From the NCBI GenBank assembly GCA_946401755.1, contig CAMIVH010000014.1, forward strand, positions 1 to 16,108: a stretch of DNA of 16,108 bases. The letters are read 5' to 3'. This document shows, in pieces, positions 6,437 through 13,144 of this stretch; position 1 is the first letter of the stretch; each line of letters opens with the position of its first letter. The stretch comes from an uncultured Caryophanales bacterium. Lineage in GTDB: Bacteria; Bacillota_I; Bacilli_A; RFN20; CAG-826. The translations under genes and the position numbers were made by a program. The notes under the pieces are model-generated. The model ran no database searches and was not told where the DNA came from. It was given only the letters and a program-made list of their open reading frames with translations.

Positions 6437-8686
6437 GTGTTTAAGAAAATATTTGTTAAAAATGGAAAAGTAAATGTTTCAAGAATAATCCTGGCTATTG
6501 TAATGTTTGGATTATTTGTTTTAACAGTTTTTCATTTCTCCTCGCATCAATTATTAGTTAAAAGTGTAGTTGAGCTATTTGATTCAACAGTATATTACTT
6601 TAAAAACATCTTTTCTGAAGACATCGTTGTTAAAGAAAAAGTCGCTGTTTTAACTTTTGATGAAGATATCATCAGAAGCGTTCTTCCTATTGATATTGAG
6701 GCGTTTGGATATCGCTTTTTATCAATGTTTGAAATAATGGTTAATCAATCATTCATAAAAAAATCCTGGAGTGGATTCTTGCTCTGGTTAAGCAAAGCTG
6801 CAAATATCTTTTTGCTATTAGCGATGCCAGTTTTTATTTTCATCATTATTTACTACAATCTCATAATCTTTAAAGATAAAAAATTGAGTGATCCATTAGA
6901 TATGAGTAAGCCTCTAAAGACATATTTATGGTTTAAGGAAAACATCCTTGCTCACGTTAAATCATTCATGTTAAATCTTTGGCAAGAATTTAAAACAAAT
7001 AAGATTTTCTTAATTGGTTATATTTGTTTAGCGCTTTATAACATCAATATGTTCTCCTTTGTGCTGACTTTCTTTGCCTGGTATTTATATTTCGTTTTCA
7101 GCCTTGATTTAGGCAGTTTATGGGTGCTTGTTTGTAAATTCTTTATCTGTATTTCTCCGTTGCTTTATCCGTTCTTCTGGCCATTCTGGATTATAGGTTT
7201 TATTGCTCTCATTGAATTCATAAAAATTAAGCTAGGCTTTAAAAAACTTGAAGATATGTACTCTAAGAATGATGAATTTGTTGATGAACTAGGAATCATA
7301 ACAGGTATTTATGGTGTTCCTGGATCTGGTAAGAATCTCCTGGAAGTAGCAATAGCAACACAAAAAGAAAAGTTACTCAGAGAACAAGCTTTTAATCAAC
7401 TGATGGAAATTAGAAGCGAGTTTCCAGATTTTCCATTTAGATCCATTGAAAGAGATGTGGAAGATTTAAAGAATAAGAGTAATATCGTTAACAAGATCCA
7501 GATTGAATATTATTTCAGAAATTTTTTTAAAGGTAAAGACGATATTTATGGATATTCTTTGGCCGAAAATAAAAAAGAACATTATGATCAGCTAAAAGTA
7601 GTAGGAATCATAGATGAGTTAATTGATTATGCGCAACTTTATTACATCTTTATTTCTTCTTTAGCGGCATCAACTTATTCTCTTAGATATGATAAAGGCA
7701 TTAAAATGTCACACGCTTTTCCAGATTTAAAATATGACTTTTTCCATCGTGATTTTAGAAATGATAAGCAAAGTGAAAACGCAAAGATTTTTGACTTAAA
7801 TTTAATCCGCTTAAATAATCAGTTAGATAACGAAAATGACGCTACAGAAGGCGTTTTTGTGCCTAAAAAAGATAAAAACATCACATTATTCGATTTTGGC
7901 ATTCTTACTTTATCTGAATTTGGCAAGGATAGAGGTAATAGATATTCAAATCAATCCAGGAAAGATCTAAAAGTTAAGCCATCAAACGATGGAACTGCAA
8001 ACTGTTTAGGTGTTTTAAGACACTTAACAACAGTGAGATATAAGCAATATGGATTCATTGTCTGGGATGAACAAAAACTATCATCTTTTAGCGGTGTAGA
8101 AGCTGCAATGGCGGAAACAAATATCTTTATCTCAAAACAGAATAAAACCATCAAAAATGCGCTTCCTTTATGGTTTTTTGAAGACATTATCCTGGAGTGG
8201 TTTTCATCCAGGTACAACAAGCTATATCAGAAATATATAAAAATGAGAAACGATCAAACGCTGTTTTCTTATTTTGTCAGCCATGTCAGCGCGTACTTTA
8301 ACAATTTAGGAAGAAAAATAATGAATACTTTTGGTTATAGAAAGCTTGCATTATCTCTTTCTGGTGTAAACGTTAATGGCGCTCAAGAACAACGCGGAGA
8401 TGACAGTTTCTATTTAATGAATAAGATCATCTTCTCAGATCGTTATCAGACAGACTGTTACAAAGGATTCTTTGATAACTTAAAACGCCAGGCTAAGCAA
8501 GGAATCAACGAGTTTGATTCATTTAGCGGTAAAGTGGCTACAATCCAGGAATTAGTGAAGACAAATGGCTATTTCGCTACAGAATTAGCACAATCAATCA
8601 TGGAATACCTGGATCAGAATAAAGAAGCGGCTCAAAAAGAGCTGAAAAAGGAGGAAAAGCCTAAAGAGGAGAAGACAATTAACTAA
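6437..8686 (+). CDS. Multi-span membrane P-loop ATPase (Zot/pI-like or FtsK/T4CP-like)
   Basis: I start this protein at GTG 6437 (749 aa), because GGGAGGA sits at the right distance and the previous gene stops 2 bases upstream; ATG 6422 in the same frame would put the start inside that gene. The N-terminal ~260 residues hold about four to five hydrophobic segments. A Walker A motif GVPGSGKN follows at residues 293-300. Downstream Walker B or sensor candidates are GIIDEL (390-395), ILTLSEFG (489-496) and FIVWDEQ (540-546), the last two spaced as in additional-strand ATPases of the FtsK/HerA/VirD4/Zot group. The C-terminal tail is Lys/Glu-rich. In filamentous phages the pI/Zot ATPase powers virion extrusion at the inner membrane, and the location right after the pIII- and pVI-position genes supports that job. 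It is longer than typical Zot proteins and has more spans. A coupling protein is the alternative, but no relaxase or channel genes are seen. Confidence 0.7.
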   Translation: MFKKIFVKNGKVNVSRIILAIVMFGLFVLTVFHFSSHQLLVKSVVELFDSTVYYFKNIFSEDIVVKEKVAVLTFDEDIIRSVLPIDIEAFGYRFLSMFEIMVNQSFIKKSWSGFLLWLSKAANIFLLLAMPVFIFIIIYYNLIIFKDKKLSDPLDMSKPLKTYLWFKENILAHVKSFMLNLWQEFKTNKIFLIGYICLALYNINMFSFVLTFFAWYLYFVFSLDLGSLWVLVCKFFICISPLLYPFFWPFWIIGFIALIEFIKIKLGFKKLEDMYSKNDEFVDELGIITGIYGVPGSGKNLLEVAIATQKEKLLREQAFNQLMEIRSEFPDFPFRSIERDVEDLKNKSNIVNKIQIEYYFRNFFKGKDDIYGYSLAENKKEHYDQLKVVGIIDELIDYAQLYYIFISSLAASTYSLRYDKGIKMSHAFPDLKYDFFHRDFRNDKQSENAKIFDLNLIRLNNQLDNENDATEGVFVPKKDKNITLFDFGILTLSEFGKDRGNRYSNQSRKDLKVKPSNDGTANCLGVLRHLTTVRYKQYGFIVWDEQKLSSFSGVEAAMAETNIFISKQNKTIKNALPLWFFEDIILEWFSSRYNKLYQKYIKMRNDQTLFSYFVSHVSAYFNNLGRKIMNTFGYRKLALSLSGVNVNGAQEQRGDDSFYLMNKIIFSDRYQTDCYKGFFDNLKRQAKQGINEFDSFSGKVATIQELVKTNGYFATELAQSIMEYLDQNKEAAQKELKKEEKPKEEKTIN

Positions 8687-8709
8687 TTTTGTAACAATAT
8701 ATGCGCAAG

Positions 8710-8750
8710 CGCGCCAAAAAAATAAAGGATTTAAAAAAGGCGCGATTTTT
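8710..8750 (+). terminator. Late-operon terminator with alternative pairings
   Basis: CGCGCC (8710-8715) pairs with GGCGCG (8739-8744) and is followed by ATTTTT. The same left arm can instead form CGCCAAAAA/TTTTTGGCG (8712-8720 with 8746-8754), or a small GCGC-AA-GCGC hairpin (8703-8712). These pairings exclude one another. Given its place just after the ATPase gene, termination is the simplest reading. Confidence 0.6.
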
Positions 8751-8994
8751 GGCGTTGCAAAAATATGATTATAAATAAGGCCATTCGGTTTATTTCTATT
8801 CAATGCTTTGTTAGTATATTTTTCTTTGAAACAAAGAAAAAAATAAAATAAAAAGAAATACAAACGCCGGCTTTTCCAAGGAATTATGGCTTTATATGGC
8901 TACGGCATCACTAACTACGATAGTCTCTTTTAGGAGAAGGGGAGAAGCTGAAGGAGGAGATATTCTGTGAGCATAAAAAAATGTGAAAGATTGT

Positions 8995-9068
8995 GAATAG
9001 TTTACAATAGTTGGGAATCATTCTAACGACATTTATTTTAAAATAAATAGGAATGATTTAAACTATTC
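8995..9068. repeat. Nested inverted repeats, possible replication origin
   Basis: Three inverted repeats are nested around one centre. The outer arms are GAATAGTTTA/TAAACTATTC (8995-9004 and 9059-9068), the middle arms AATCATTC/GAATGATT (9016-9023 and 9051-9058), and the centre is a perfect 18-bp palindrome ATTTATTTTAAAATAAAT (9031-9048). The right outer and middle arms are contiguous, while the left ones are separated by 11 bases. Such cruciform-prone structures mark single-strand or double-strand origins and packaging signals in rolling-circle elements. They can also be integrase or excisionase binding regions. Confidence 0.6.
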
Positions 9069-9099
9069 GTGAACGTATTAAAATGATTAGTATAAAACC

Positions 9100-9114
9100 G
9101 CCAGGGGGCACCAG
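9100..9114. other. Candidate attP core (GCCAGGGGGCACCAG)
   Basis: A short GC-rich stretch stands out in AT-rich DNA between the nested repeats and the integrase gene. GGGGGCACCA followed by an A-rich gap and then a terminator resembles the 3' end of a tRNA gene (acceptor strand plus CCA), a common integration site. No T-loop consensus precedes it, so it is not a tRNA fragment of the usual length. The att role is an inference from position. Confidence 0.25.
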
Positions 9115-9123
9115 TAAAAGAAT

Positions 9124-9147
9124 AACCTAGATTAAATCTAGGTTTTT
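9124..9147. terminator. Terminator between intergenic region and integrase
   Basis: A 10-bp stem AACCTAGATT/AATCTAGGTT with one central base (realistically an 8-bp stem with a 5-base loop) is followed by T-rich sequence on the plus strand. The A-run on its left lets it act on the minus strand too. It could end the leftward repressor-integrase transcript and also shield the intergenic region. Confidence 0.65.
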
Positions 9148-9166
9148 ATTATATTTATATAGCCGT

Positions 9167-9197
9167 GAGCATAATTTGAGCATAATTTGAGCATATT
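9167..9197. repeat. Three 11-bp direct repeats at the int 3' end
   Basis: The unit GAGCATAATTT occurs twice in tandem (9167-9177, 9178-9188), followed by a degenerate third unit GAGCATATT (9189-9197) that overlaps the integrase stop codon. Short direct repeats flanking an att core are typical arm-type binding sites for the N-terminal domain of tyrosine integrases. The location immediately beside int fits this role. Confidence 0.5.
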
Positions 9198-10320
9198 AAG
9201 GTAAAACATCCAATATCCTATCTTCATTGATGTCTTTTACTAAATGATAGTAAATGTCTAAAGTTATTTTCTTACTTTCATGGCCCAAACGTTCACTAAT
9301 CTTGCCTATTTCAGAGATATTGAAATTTGGATTGCTTAACAACCAGGTAGCGTTGGAGTGGCGAAGTGAATGGATGGGAATAATTGGTAACGCCGCTTTT
9401 TGAGCATGAGCATTAAGAACTCTTCTGATGGAACTATCGCCCACTGGACAAGAGCCAAAGAATAAAAAGTCATCTTCCTGGTATCTCATGTCTTTGATAA
9501 AGTCAGAAAGCATTTTGCTAATGCGATTTGATAAAGTGATTGTTCTATTACTCTTCTTGGTTTTTGGCGGCACAATTTCCCAGGAACCGCTGTTCATCTT
9601 GCTTGTAACTTGTTGCCTAATCTCGATTGTCTGAGCTTTTGGATCATAGTGTTTAACCTGGAGTCCTCGTAATTCACTAACACGACATCCTAGGTGGCCA
9701 AAAACTTCAAAAAGAATTCTATACTTATCGGCATCATCAAAAGTCTTTAAAAACGCTTTGAATTGTTCTATCGTCCAAAATGGTCGTTCTTTTTTTATCT
9801 CGTTCTTTCTGGATATAGGTTCCAGGATAATATTAGCTTGTTTAAATTCTTCTGTAGTGATATTGCCACGTTGATAGTGGTACTCAAGAGTCCATCTCAT
9901 AAAGCGGATGATTCGATTTTTATGATCCGCGGAAATGAGCCTTTTTACAACGTTGTTCTTAAACGTCATCAAATTAGATCTTCTAACAACCGTTTCCAGA
10001 GATTCATTCATAAAAGGTTTGATGATGTTCGCACTGTAGACAACAAAGGTGTTCCCAGCTGTGGTGGATTTAACTTTCATCTCATAATAATGCCAGTATT
10101 CAGTACAAGCATCGTTCCAGGAAATGAATCGAAGCTTCGACTGATAATCTTTCATAATTTGTTTTTTGAGTTCTTCAAGCGCCTTAAAAGCTTCACGCTC
10201 AGAAGCGAAGCCGCGCTTAGTAATTGTTTTATATTCACCGTTAGGCAAAGAAATCGTGGTATGGATCATCCAGGTATTTCGTTTAATGTCTTTAGAAATA
10301 CCACTGTGTTTTTTAGGCAT
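9196..10320 (-). CDS. int: Tyrosine recombinase (phage-type integrase)
   Basis: This 374-aa integrase mediates integration and excision of the circular element. Numbered from the ATG at 10320, it has an N-terminal arm-binding-like domain (residues 4-58, with the strands TTISLPNGEYKTITKRGF), a helical core-binding domain (about 60-170) and a catalytic domain with R213 (HLGCRVSELRG), a lysine in PPKTKKSN, H317-R320 (IHSLRH), H347 (LGHES) and the nucleophile Y357 (DIYYHL). All key residues are present and the length is standard, so it should be active. The ATG at 10320 is preferred over the TTG two codons upstream because GGAAAA lies 6 bases before it. The gene follows the repressor closely and probably shares its transcript. 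Confidence 0.95.
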   Translation of the reverse strand: MPKKHSGISKDIKRNTWMIHTTISLPNGEYKTITKRGFASEREAFKALEELKKQIMKDYQSKLRFISWNDACTEYWHYYEMKVKSTTAGNTFVVYSANIIKPFMNESLETVVRRSNLMTFKNNVVKRLISADHKNRIIRFMRWTLEYHYQRGNITTEEFKQANIILEPISRKNEIKKERPFWTIEQFKAFLKTFDDADKYRILFEVFGHLGCRVSELRGLQVKHYDPKAQTIEIRQQVTSKMNSGSWEIVPPKTKKSNRTITLSNRISKMLSDFIKDMRYQEDDFLFFGSCPVGDSSIRRVLNAHAQKAALPIIPIHSLRHSNATWLLSNPNFNISEIGKISERLGHESKKITLDIYYHLVKDINEDRILDVLP

Positions 10321-10335
10321 ATGCAATTTTCCGTT

Positions 10336-10686
10336 TTATAAATATTCGTCAATAAATTTAATTAGTTTTTCAAGTTTAGATTCAGATAGCCATACTAGCT
10401 TTGAATTTATGCTTTCAATTAGTTGTTGTTGTGAATCGGTAGTTTTTGTTTTAGGTACATCTAAACCGAGCAACCATCCAGGAGAAACATTAAAGCGTTT
10501 GCTTAATGTACTGATGTATGTAGTTCTTATACGATCAACAGAACCGCTTTCCCATCTGGATATTGTAGTCTTAGTAACATTTAGAATTTTACCAAATTCT
10601 TCCATGCTCATATCATGTTCTGTTCTTAGCTCATTTATTCGTTTCGCAATTATATTGCGGTATTCAGTTACATCAATTGTTTCCAT
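10336..10686 (-). CDS. XRE-family repressor (CI-like)
   Basis: This 116-aa protein has an N-terminal helix-turn-helix of the XRE/Cro-CI type (about residues 9-72: RINELRTEHDMSMEEFGKIL, then VTKTTISRWESG as turn and recognition helix, then FNVSPGWLLGL). A helical C-terminal part probably dimerises; there is no peptidase-type LexA domain. It is transcribed leftward with int, divergent from the Cro-like gene, so it is the likely lysogeny repressor. A GGAGGT ribosome site precedes the start. How it is inactivated is not evident, because the self-cleavage domain is absent. Confidence 0.88.
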   Translation of the reverse strand: METIDVTEYRNIIAKRINELRTEHDMSMEEFGKILNVTKTTISRWESGSVDRIRTTYISTLSKRFNVSPGWLLGLDVPKTKTTDSQQQLIESINSKLVWLSESKLEKLIKFIDEYL

Positions 10687-10703
10687 ATCTTACCTCCATC
10701 TCA

Positions 10704-10732
10704 ATATTAGAATAAAGTTTCTCTTAAAGCAA
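10704..10732 (-). promoter_or_regulatory. Leftward promoter for repressor and integrase
   Basis: On the minus strand TTGCTT (-35) is followed at 17 bp by TAATAT (-10), just upstream of the repressor ribosome site. The inverted repeat AACAA-AA-TTGTT (10731-10742) begins at the outer edge of the -35 element and could be a control site. Confidence 0.6.
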
Positions 10733-10757
10733 CAAAATTGTTAAATTATGAAAAAAA

Positions 10758-10810
10758 GTTGTTGAAATAGTTACAAACTGCAGTTATTATAAAGTTGCGA
10801 AAAAAGTTAC
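10758..10810. promoter_or_regulatory. Two operator-like sites in the lysogeny switch
   Basis: Two 17-bp sites share the plan GTTG(C/T)-N7-GTTAC: 10758-10774 and 10794-10810. The first overlaps the -35 of the rightward promoter and the second lies just after the -10. A third copy with the same spacing, ending GTAAC, is at 11026-11042. Placement across a divergent promoter region between an XRE repressor and a Cro-like gene is what repressor operators look like. Which protein binds is not shown. Confidence 0.6.
10762..10790 (+). promoter_or_regulatory. Rightward early promoter
   Basis: TTGAAA (-35, 10762-10767) and TATTAT (-10, 10785-10790) are exactly 17 bp apart, a near-consensus vegetative promoter. 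It drives the Cro-like gene at 10823 and probably the early genes beyond. Operator-like sites overlap both its ends. Confidence 0.7.
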
Positions 10811-10822
10811 AAGGAGGCAATT

Positions 10823-11020
10823 ATGGAAAAGAATTTGTTGAAAGCTAGAATCGCTGAAAAGGGCAAAACATGTGAAAACATTGCCGAAGAAATTGGTTTA
10901 ACAAAAAGCGCATTCTCAAAGAGAATTAACGGTAAAGTGCCTTTTACTATCAGAGAAGTCGCGTTAATCAAAACTGCTCTTAGTTTAAACGAAACTGAAA
11001 TTTGCAAAATTTTTTTATAA
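10823..11020 (+). CDS. Cro-like small HTH regulator
   Basis: This 65-aa protein is nearly all one XRE-type helix-turn-helix (LLKARIAEKGKTCENIAEEI, then LTKSAFSKRINGKVPFT). AAGGAGG precedes the ATG. It is divergent from the larger repressor gene and is the first rightward gene, the classic position of Cro or an anti-repressor. It probably competes for the operator-like sites in front of it. Confidence 0.8.
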   Translation: MEKNLLKARIAEKGKTCENIAEEIGLTKSAFSKRINGKVPFTIREVALIKTALSLNETEICKIFL

Positions 11021-11025
11021 AAAAT

Positions 11026-11042
11026 GTTGCGAAAAATGTAAC
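11026..11042. promoter_or_regulatory. Third operator-like site
   Basis: GTTGC-N7-GTAAC, the same spacing as the two sites in the switch region and closer to a true palindrome. It lies between the Cro-like gene and the next gene, touching that gene's ribosome site (AACGAGGA). A bound regulator could block transcription or translation start there. Confidence 0.5.
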
Positions 11043-11053
11043 GAGGAACTCAT

Positions 11054-11350
11054 ATGCAGAACACAAAAACAAACAATTTAACGGTTCAGCAAAAGTTGGA
11101 TCTACTTACTAAATCGCTCTGGGATTACAAAGACATTAGTTCTTACTTTGAAATCAATAAAAACAAATCTATTGAAATCAAAAATGAAGCCAGGGCGCAA
11201 AACAATAATCTTCCAAAGTATGATCCAGCAAAAGCAACAGTCGATTCTGTGATGAAAGTGATGGGAATATCACTGGATGACGAAATCAAAAAACTTCGTA
11301 CAATCACAGGCGCGGATGAACTTGCACTGGCGCCATGCGCACCGTGTTAA
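11054..11350 (+). CDS. Putative HTH protein, excisionase-like position
   Basis: This 98-aa soluble protein has two predicted helices (KLDLLTKSLWDYKDISSYF, then NKNKSIEIKNEARAQ) that could form a helix-turn-helix, followed by a linker and a second helical part (VDSVMKVMGIS). Small DNA-binding proteins of this sort, next to Cro-like genes in Gram-positive elements, often act as recombination directionality factors or regulators. I cannot assign one. An operator-like site lies just upstream. Confidence 0.5.
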   Translation: MQNTKTNNLTVQQKLDLLTKSLWDYKDISSYFEINKNKSIEIKNEARAQNNNLPKYDPAKATVDSVMKVMGISLDDEIKKLRTITGADELALAPCAPC

Positions 11351-11393
11351 CACGCTGATGCGAAAATATCCTTTTTAAGAAAAAATATCAAGA

Positions 11394-11411
11394 GAAAACT
11401 TAAAAGTTTTC
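11394..11411. repeat. Inverted repeat in the 11351-11548 gap
   Basis: GAAAACTT/AAGTTTTC, 8-bp arms with a 2-base spacer, lies in the 198-bp gap before the gene at 11549. No T-run follows, so an operator is more likely than a terminator. The gap also has a possible -10 (TATAAAT) near 11510 without a clear -35. I see no gene in it. Confidence 0.4.
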
Positions 11412-11548
11412 AAACAAGAAAACAAAGTAACAAAAAAAAGAATTAAAACTTTCAAAAGTATCTGGTGATGGAGATATAGGAGAAGGAGATAGATAAAAAA
11501 AGAAAATCTATAAATATCTTTCCTTTTTCCATCTAGGAGGAGTGGTGA

Positions 11549-12142
11549 ATGAAAAATAAAATTATTCAAATCTTAGGAAAAGCTGGTTTATTCTCTCCCA
11601 TCTATACAGCAAAAATCGCCGACAAAGCTATGGAGATTATAGGTGATTCAGATGTTGATATTGATAAGTTCAATGCCTGGATAGAAAAACTTAATTTCTC
11701 CACTGCTAAGAACATTACAGGGTTCTTCATCTGTTGTCTGAAGAAAGCTATAGATAGCAAAGAGTTTATGAAAACTACATTTACTGAAGTAAAGCCTATG
11801 TCTGTAGAAGACTTTGAAAAAGAATGGGATGAATGGTGCAGGCTTGTTGAAGATCTTAGTTTAGATCCAGAAAATCCAGATGTTCCAGGAAAAGGAATAC
11901 TGATCGGAGAGCTTCATTGTGTAGATGGAGTAAGAGGCATTAGCACTGGAGATGGCGGATTCGTTTATCTGGATGGAACAGTGAGTCAGAGATTTAAAAG
12001 ATTTGAAGATCTTACCATCCAGGAAAAAGAAGATTTGATAAATGCGTTTGATGAACGTAACAGCAAGCCAGGCGGAAGACTGATAATCGCTGATGCTCTT
12101 ATAGAGAAAATGAGAAGCTTAGCAGGAGGATCTGCAGTATGA
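11549..12142 (+). CDS. Hypothetical early protein, possible replication link
   Basis: This 197-aa soluble, acidic protein is not recognised with confidence. The N-terminal ~75 residues are helical, and LNFSTAKNITGFFICCLKKAI recalls, weakly, the 'NPxGYFxxxLKxAI'-type C-terminal helix of phage and plasmid replication proteins. The middle (VDGVRGISTGDGGFVYLDG) looks like a beta hairpin region, and the end is helical. AGGAGG precedes ATG 11549. Its stop overlaps the next start by four bases (ATGA), so it is co-translated with the HNH gene. If any gene here helps start replication this is the least bad candidate, but the evidence is thin. Confidence 0.45.
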   Translation: MKNKIIQILGKAGLFSPIYTAKIADKAMEIIGDSDVDIDKFNAWIEKLNFSTAKNITGFFICCLKKAIDSKEFMKTTFTEVKPMSVEDFEKEWDEWCRLVEDLSLDPENPDVPGKGILIGELHCVDGVRGISTGDGGFVYLDGTVSQRFKRFEDLTIQEKEDLINAFDERNSKPGGRLIIADALIEKMRSLAGGSAV

Positions 12143-12867
12143 GACAAAACAAACCTTATACGAAGCCTGGAGAAGCCTGGATTGATATTTATCCAGGATA
12201 TGCCATTTCGAATCAAGGACGATGGTATTCGTACAAAAGAAAACAGATCCTCAAACAATTCAAGAATAGCAGCGGCTATTACAGAGTTTATATCCACCTG
12301 GATGGATCTTCAAAAGCTTTGTTTACTCATATCAAAGTGGTCGAAGTCTTCGGAGATAAAAATGGCAACAAGATTCCTAAAGATGCGGAGTCGCTTGTCG
12401 AACTAAAGATGTCTATCGATCATGTCGATGCGAACAAGAAACACAATTCGCAATCTAACCTGGAATTAGTAACACACCAGGAGAATTGCAGAAGAAGAGA
12501 AATCCAGAAGAAAACGGGGGGGGCAGATGATATGCCTTGGCACATTCTATGTGTCATGCGGAACGGAGAAAAACTCTATATCTGCCGTCAGAATAGAAAA
12601 GCTTTTGAATCAGTGGTGCAGATGTATAAAAACAAATATCCAGGCGCTGAACAAATCATCAAAAAACAAGAAAAGTTGCCTAAATTAAAAGTCAATTCTT
12701 CGTACGAAAAGAATAGTGAGTTTACCTTAATCGTAGATTACAACAAAAAGATGGTTGATCTAATAACCAGGAAAGACAAAAAGCAGCTGCAATCAGAAGC
12801 TGAGAGTTATAGCTATTTATGGCCTAAATGCAAAGCTTATGTTGAAGACTGCACTGTAATTCTGTAG
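12139..12867 (+). CDS. NUMOD4-HNH endonuclease with extra C-terminal domain
   Basis: This is a 242-aa phage-type endonuclease. A NUMOD4-like DNA-recognition motif (residues 11-45: GEAWIDIYPGYAISNQGRWY and KQILKQF) is followed by an HNH core with H64 (THIKVVEVF), D94-H95 (SIDHVDANKKHN) and NLELVTHQEN (residues 107-116). Residues beyond about 125 form an extra domain, with no family recognised, after a G8 tract in the DNA. Such enzymes nick or cut DNA and are either homing nucleases or recruited for phage DNA processing. A nicking role in replication is possible but not shown. AGGAGG precedes the start, inside the previous gene. Confidence 0.85.
   Translation: MRQNKPYTKPGEAWIDIYPGYAISNQGRWYSYKRKQILKQFKNSSGYYRVYIHLDGSSKALFTHIKVVEVFGDKNGNKIPKDAESLVELKMSIDHVDANKKHNSQSNLELVTHQENCRRREIQKKTGGADDMPWHILCVMRNGEKLYICRQNRKAFESVVQMYKNKYPGAEQIIKKQEKLPKLKVNSSYEKNSEFTLIVDYNKKMVDLITRKDKKQLQSEAESYSYLWPKCKAYVEDCTVIL
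12516..12523 (+). repeat. G8 homopolymer inside the HNH gene
   Basis: Eight consecutive G in a low-GC gene encode Thr-Gly-Gly exactly where the HNH part ends and the C-terminal extension begins. Such tracts are prone to polymerase slippage and are classic contingency loci. An insertion or deletion would leave the HNH core intact but drop the extension. A sequencing error is also possible, although the frame is open on both sides. Confidence 0.75.
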
Positions 12868-12875
12868 GCAACTGT

Positions 12876-13133
12876 ATGGCTGATAAATATAGGCCTTATA
12901 AGGGCAAATATAACATTGTGCTTTACACGATGGATGAAAGCATCTGTTATCCGTTTATAAATCCCATCGAACTAGCTAAATGGATCTACAAGAATCCAGG
13001 AAAAAAAGAACTCACTAATATCAGAACAAAACTTCACAGGATCAGAATCATCAAAAGCTGCAATAGCAAAAGACGCTGTTGCATAACAATTAACTTTGTT
13101 AAATACGAAGTAGAACTTGTCAAAGCAATCTAA
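12876..13133 (+). CDS. Small hypothetical protein, possible DNA-binding
   Basis: This 85-aa basic protein starts 8 bases after the HNH stop with a weak ribosome site. The N-terminus (KYNIVLYTMDESICYPF) looks like a strand pair, followed by a helical region (IELAKWIYKNPGKKELTNI and RTKLHRIR). The pattern recalls small phage proteins in which an 'ECA..LG' helix pair forms an HTH-like unit. That similarity is faint and no function is assigned. Confidence 0.45.
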   Translation: MADKYRPYKGKYNIVLYTMDESICYPFINPIELAKWIYKNPGKKELTNIRTKLHRIRIIKSCNSKRRCCITINFVKYEVELVKAI

Positions 13134-13144
13134 GGAGAAACAGT

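Larger units (their letters stand above)
8687..9195. other. 509-bp non-coding region: candidate origin and attachment region
   Basis: This is the longest gene-free stretch. In order it holds the late terminator, a perfect hairpin TTTTTCTTTG/CAAAGAAAAA (8819-8841), a purine-rich stretch with a strong AAGGAGG (8951-8957), nested inverted repeats (8995-9068), a GC-rich segment (9100-9114), a bidirectional terminator (9124-9147) and 11-bp repeats. Two tiny ORFs have ribosome sites: 8886-8933 (15 codons, MALYGYGITNYDSLF) and GTG 8967-8996 (9 codons). They may be leader peptides or relics. Intergenic regions of filamentous phages carry origins and packaging hairpins, and temperate elements keep attP near int. 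Both readings suit this stretch. Confidence 0.55.

Noticed and set aside
6437..8686. A conjugative plasmid based on the coupling-protein-like ATPase
   Set aside because: Not excluded, but no relaxase, oriT-like nick motif or channel proteins were seen, and the neighbouring gene order fits a filamentous phage better.
9080..9114. A tRNA gene or full tRNA 3' half ending in ...GGGGGCACCA
   Set aside because: No T-loop consensus, no matching T-stem and no 5' partner for the acceptor strand upstream; only the last 10 bases look tRNA-like.
9167..9197. Short tandem repeats as a CRISPR array
   Set aside because: Units are 11 bp and contiguous, without spacers, and no cas genes are present.
9763..10744. 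Two 192-codon plus-strand reading frames (9763-10341 and 10166-10744)
   Set aside because: They lie opposite the integrase and repressor genes, whose protein motifs are unmistakable; the plus-strand translations look like antisense composition and lack ribosome sites.
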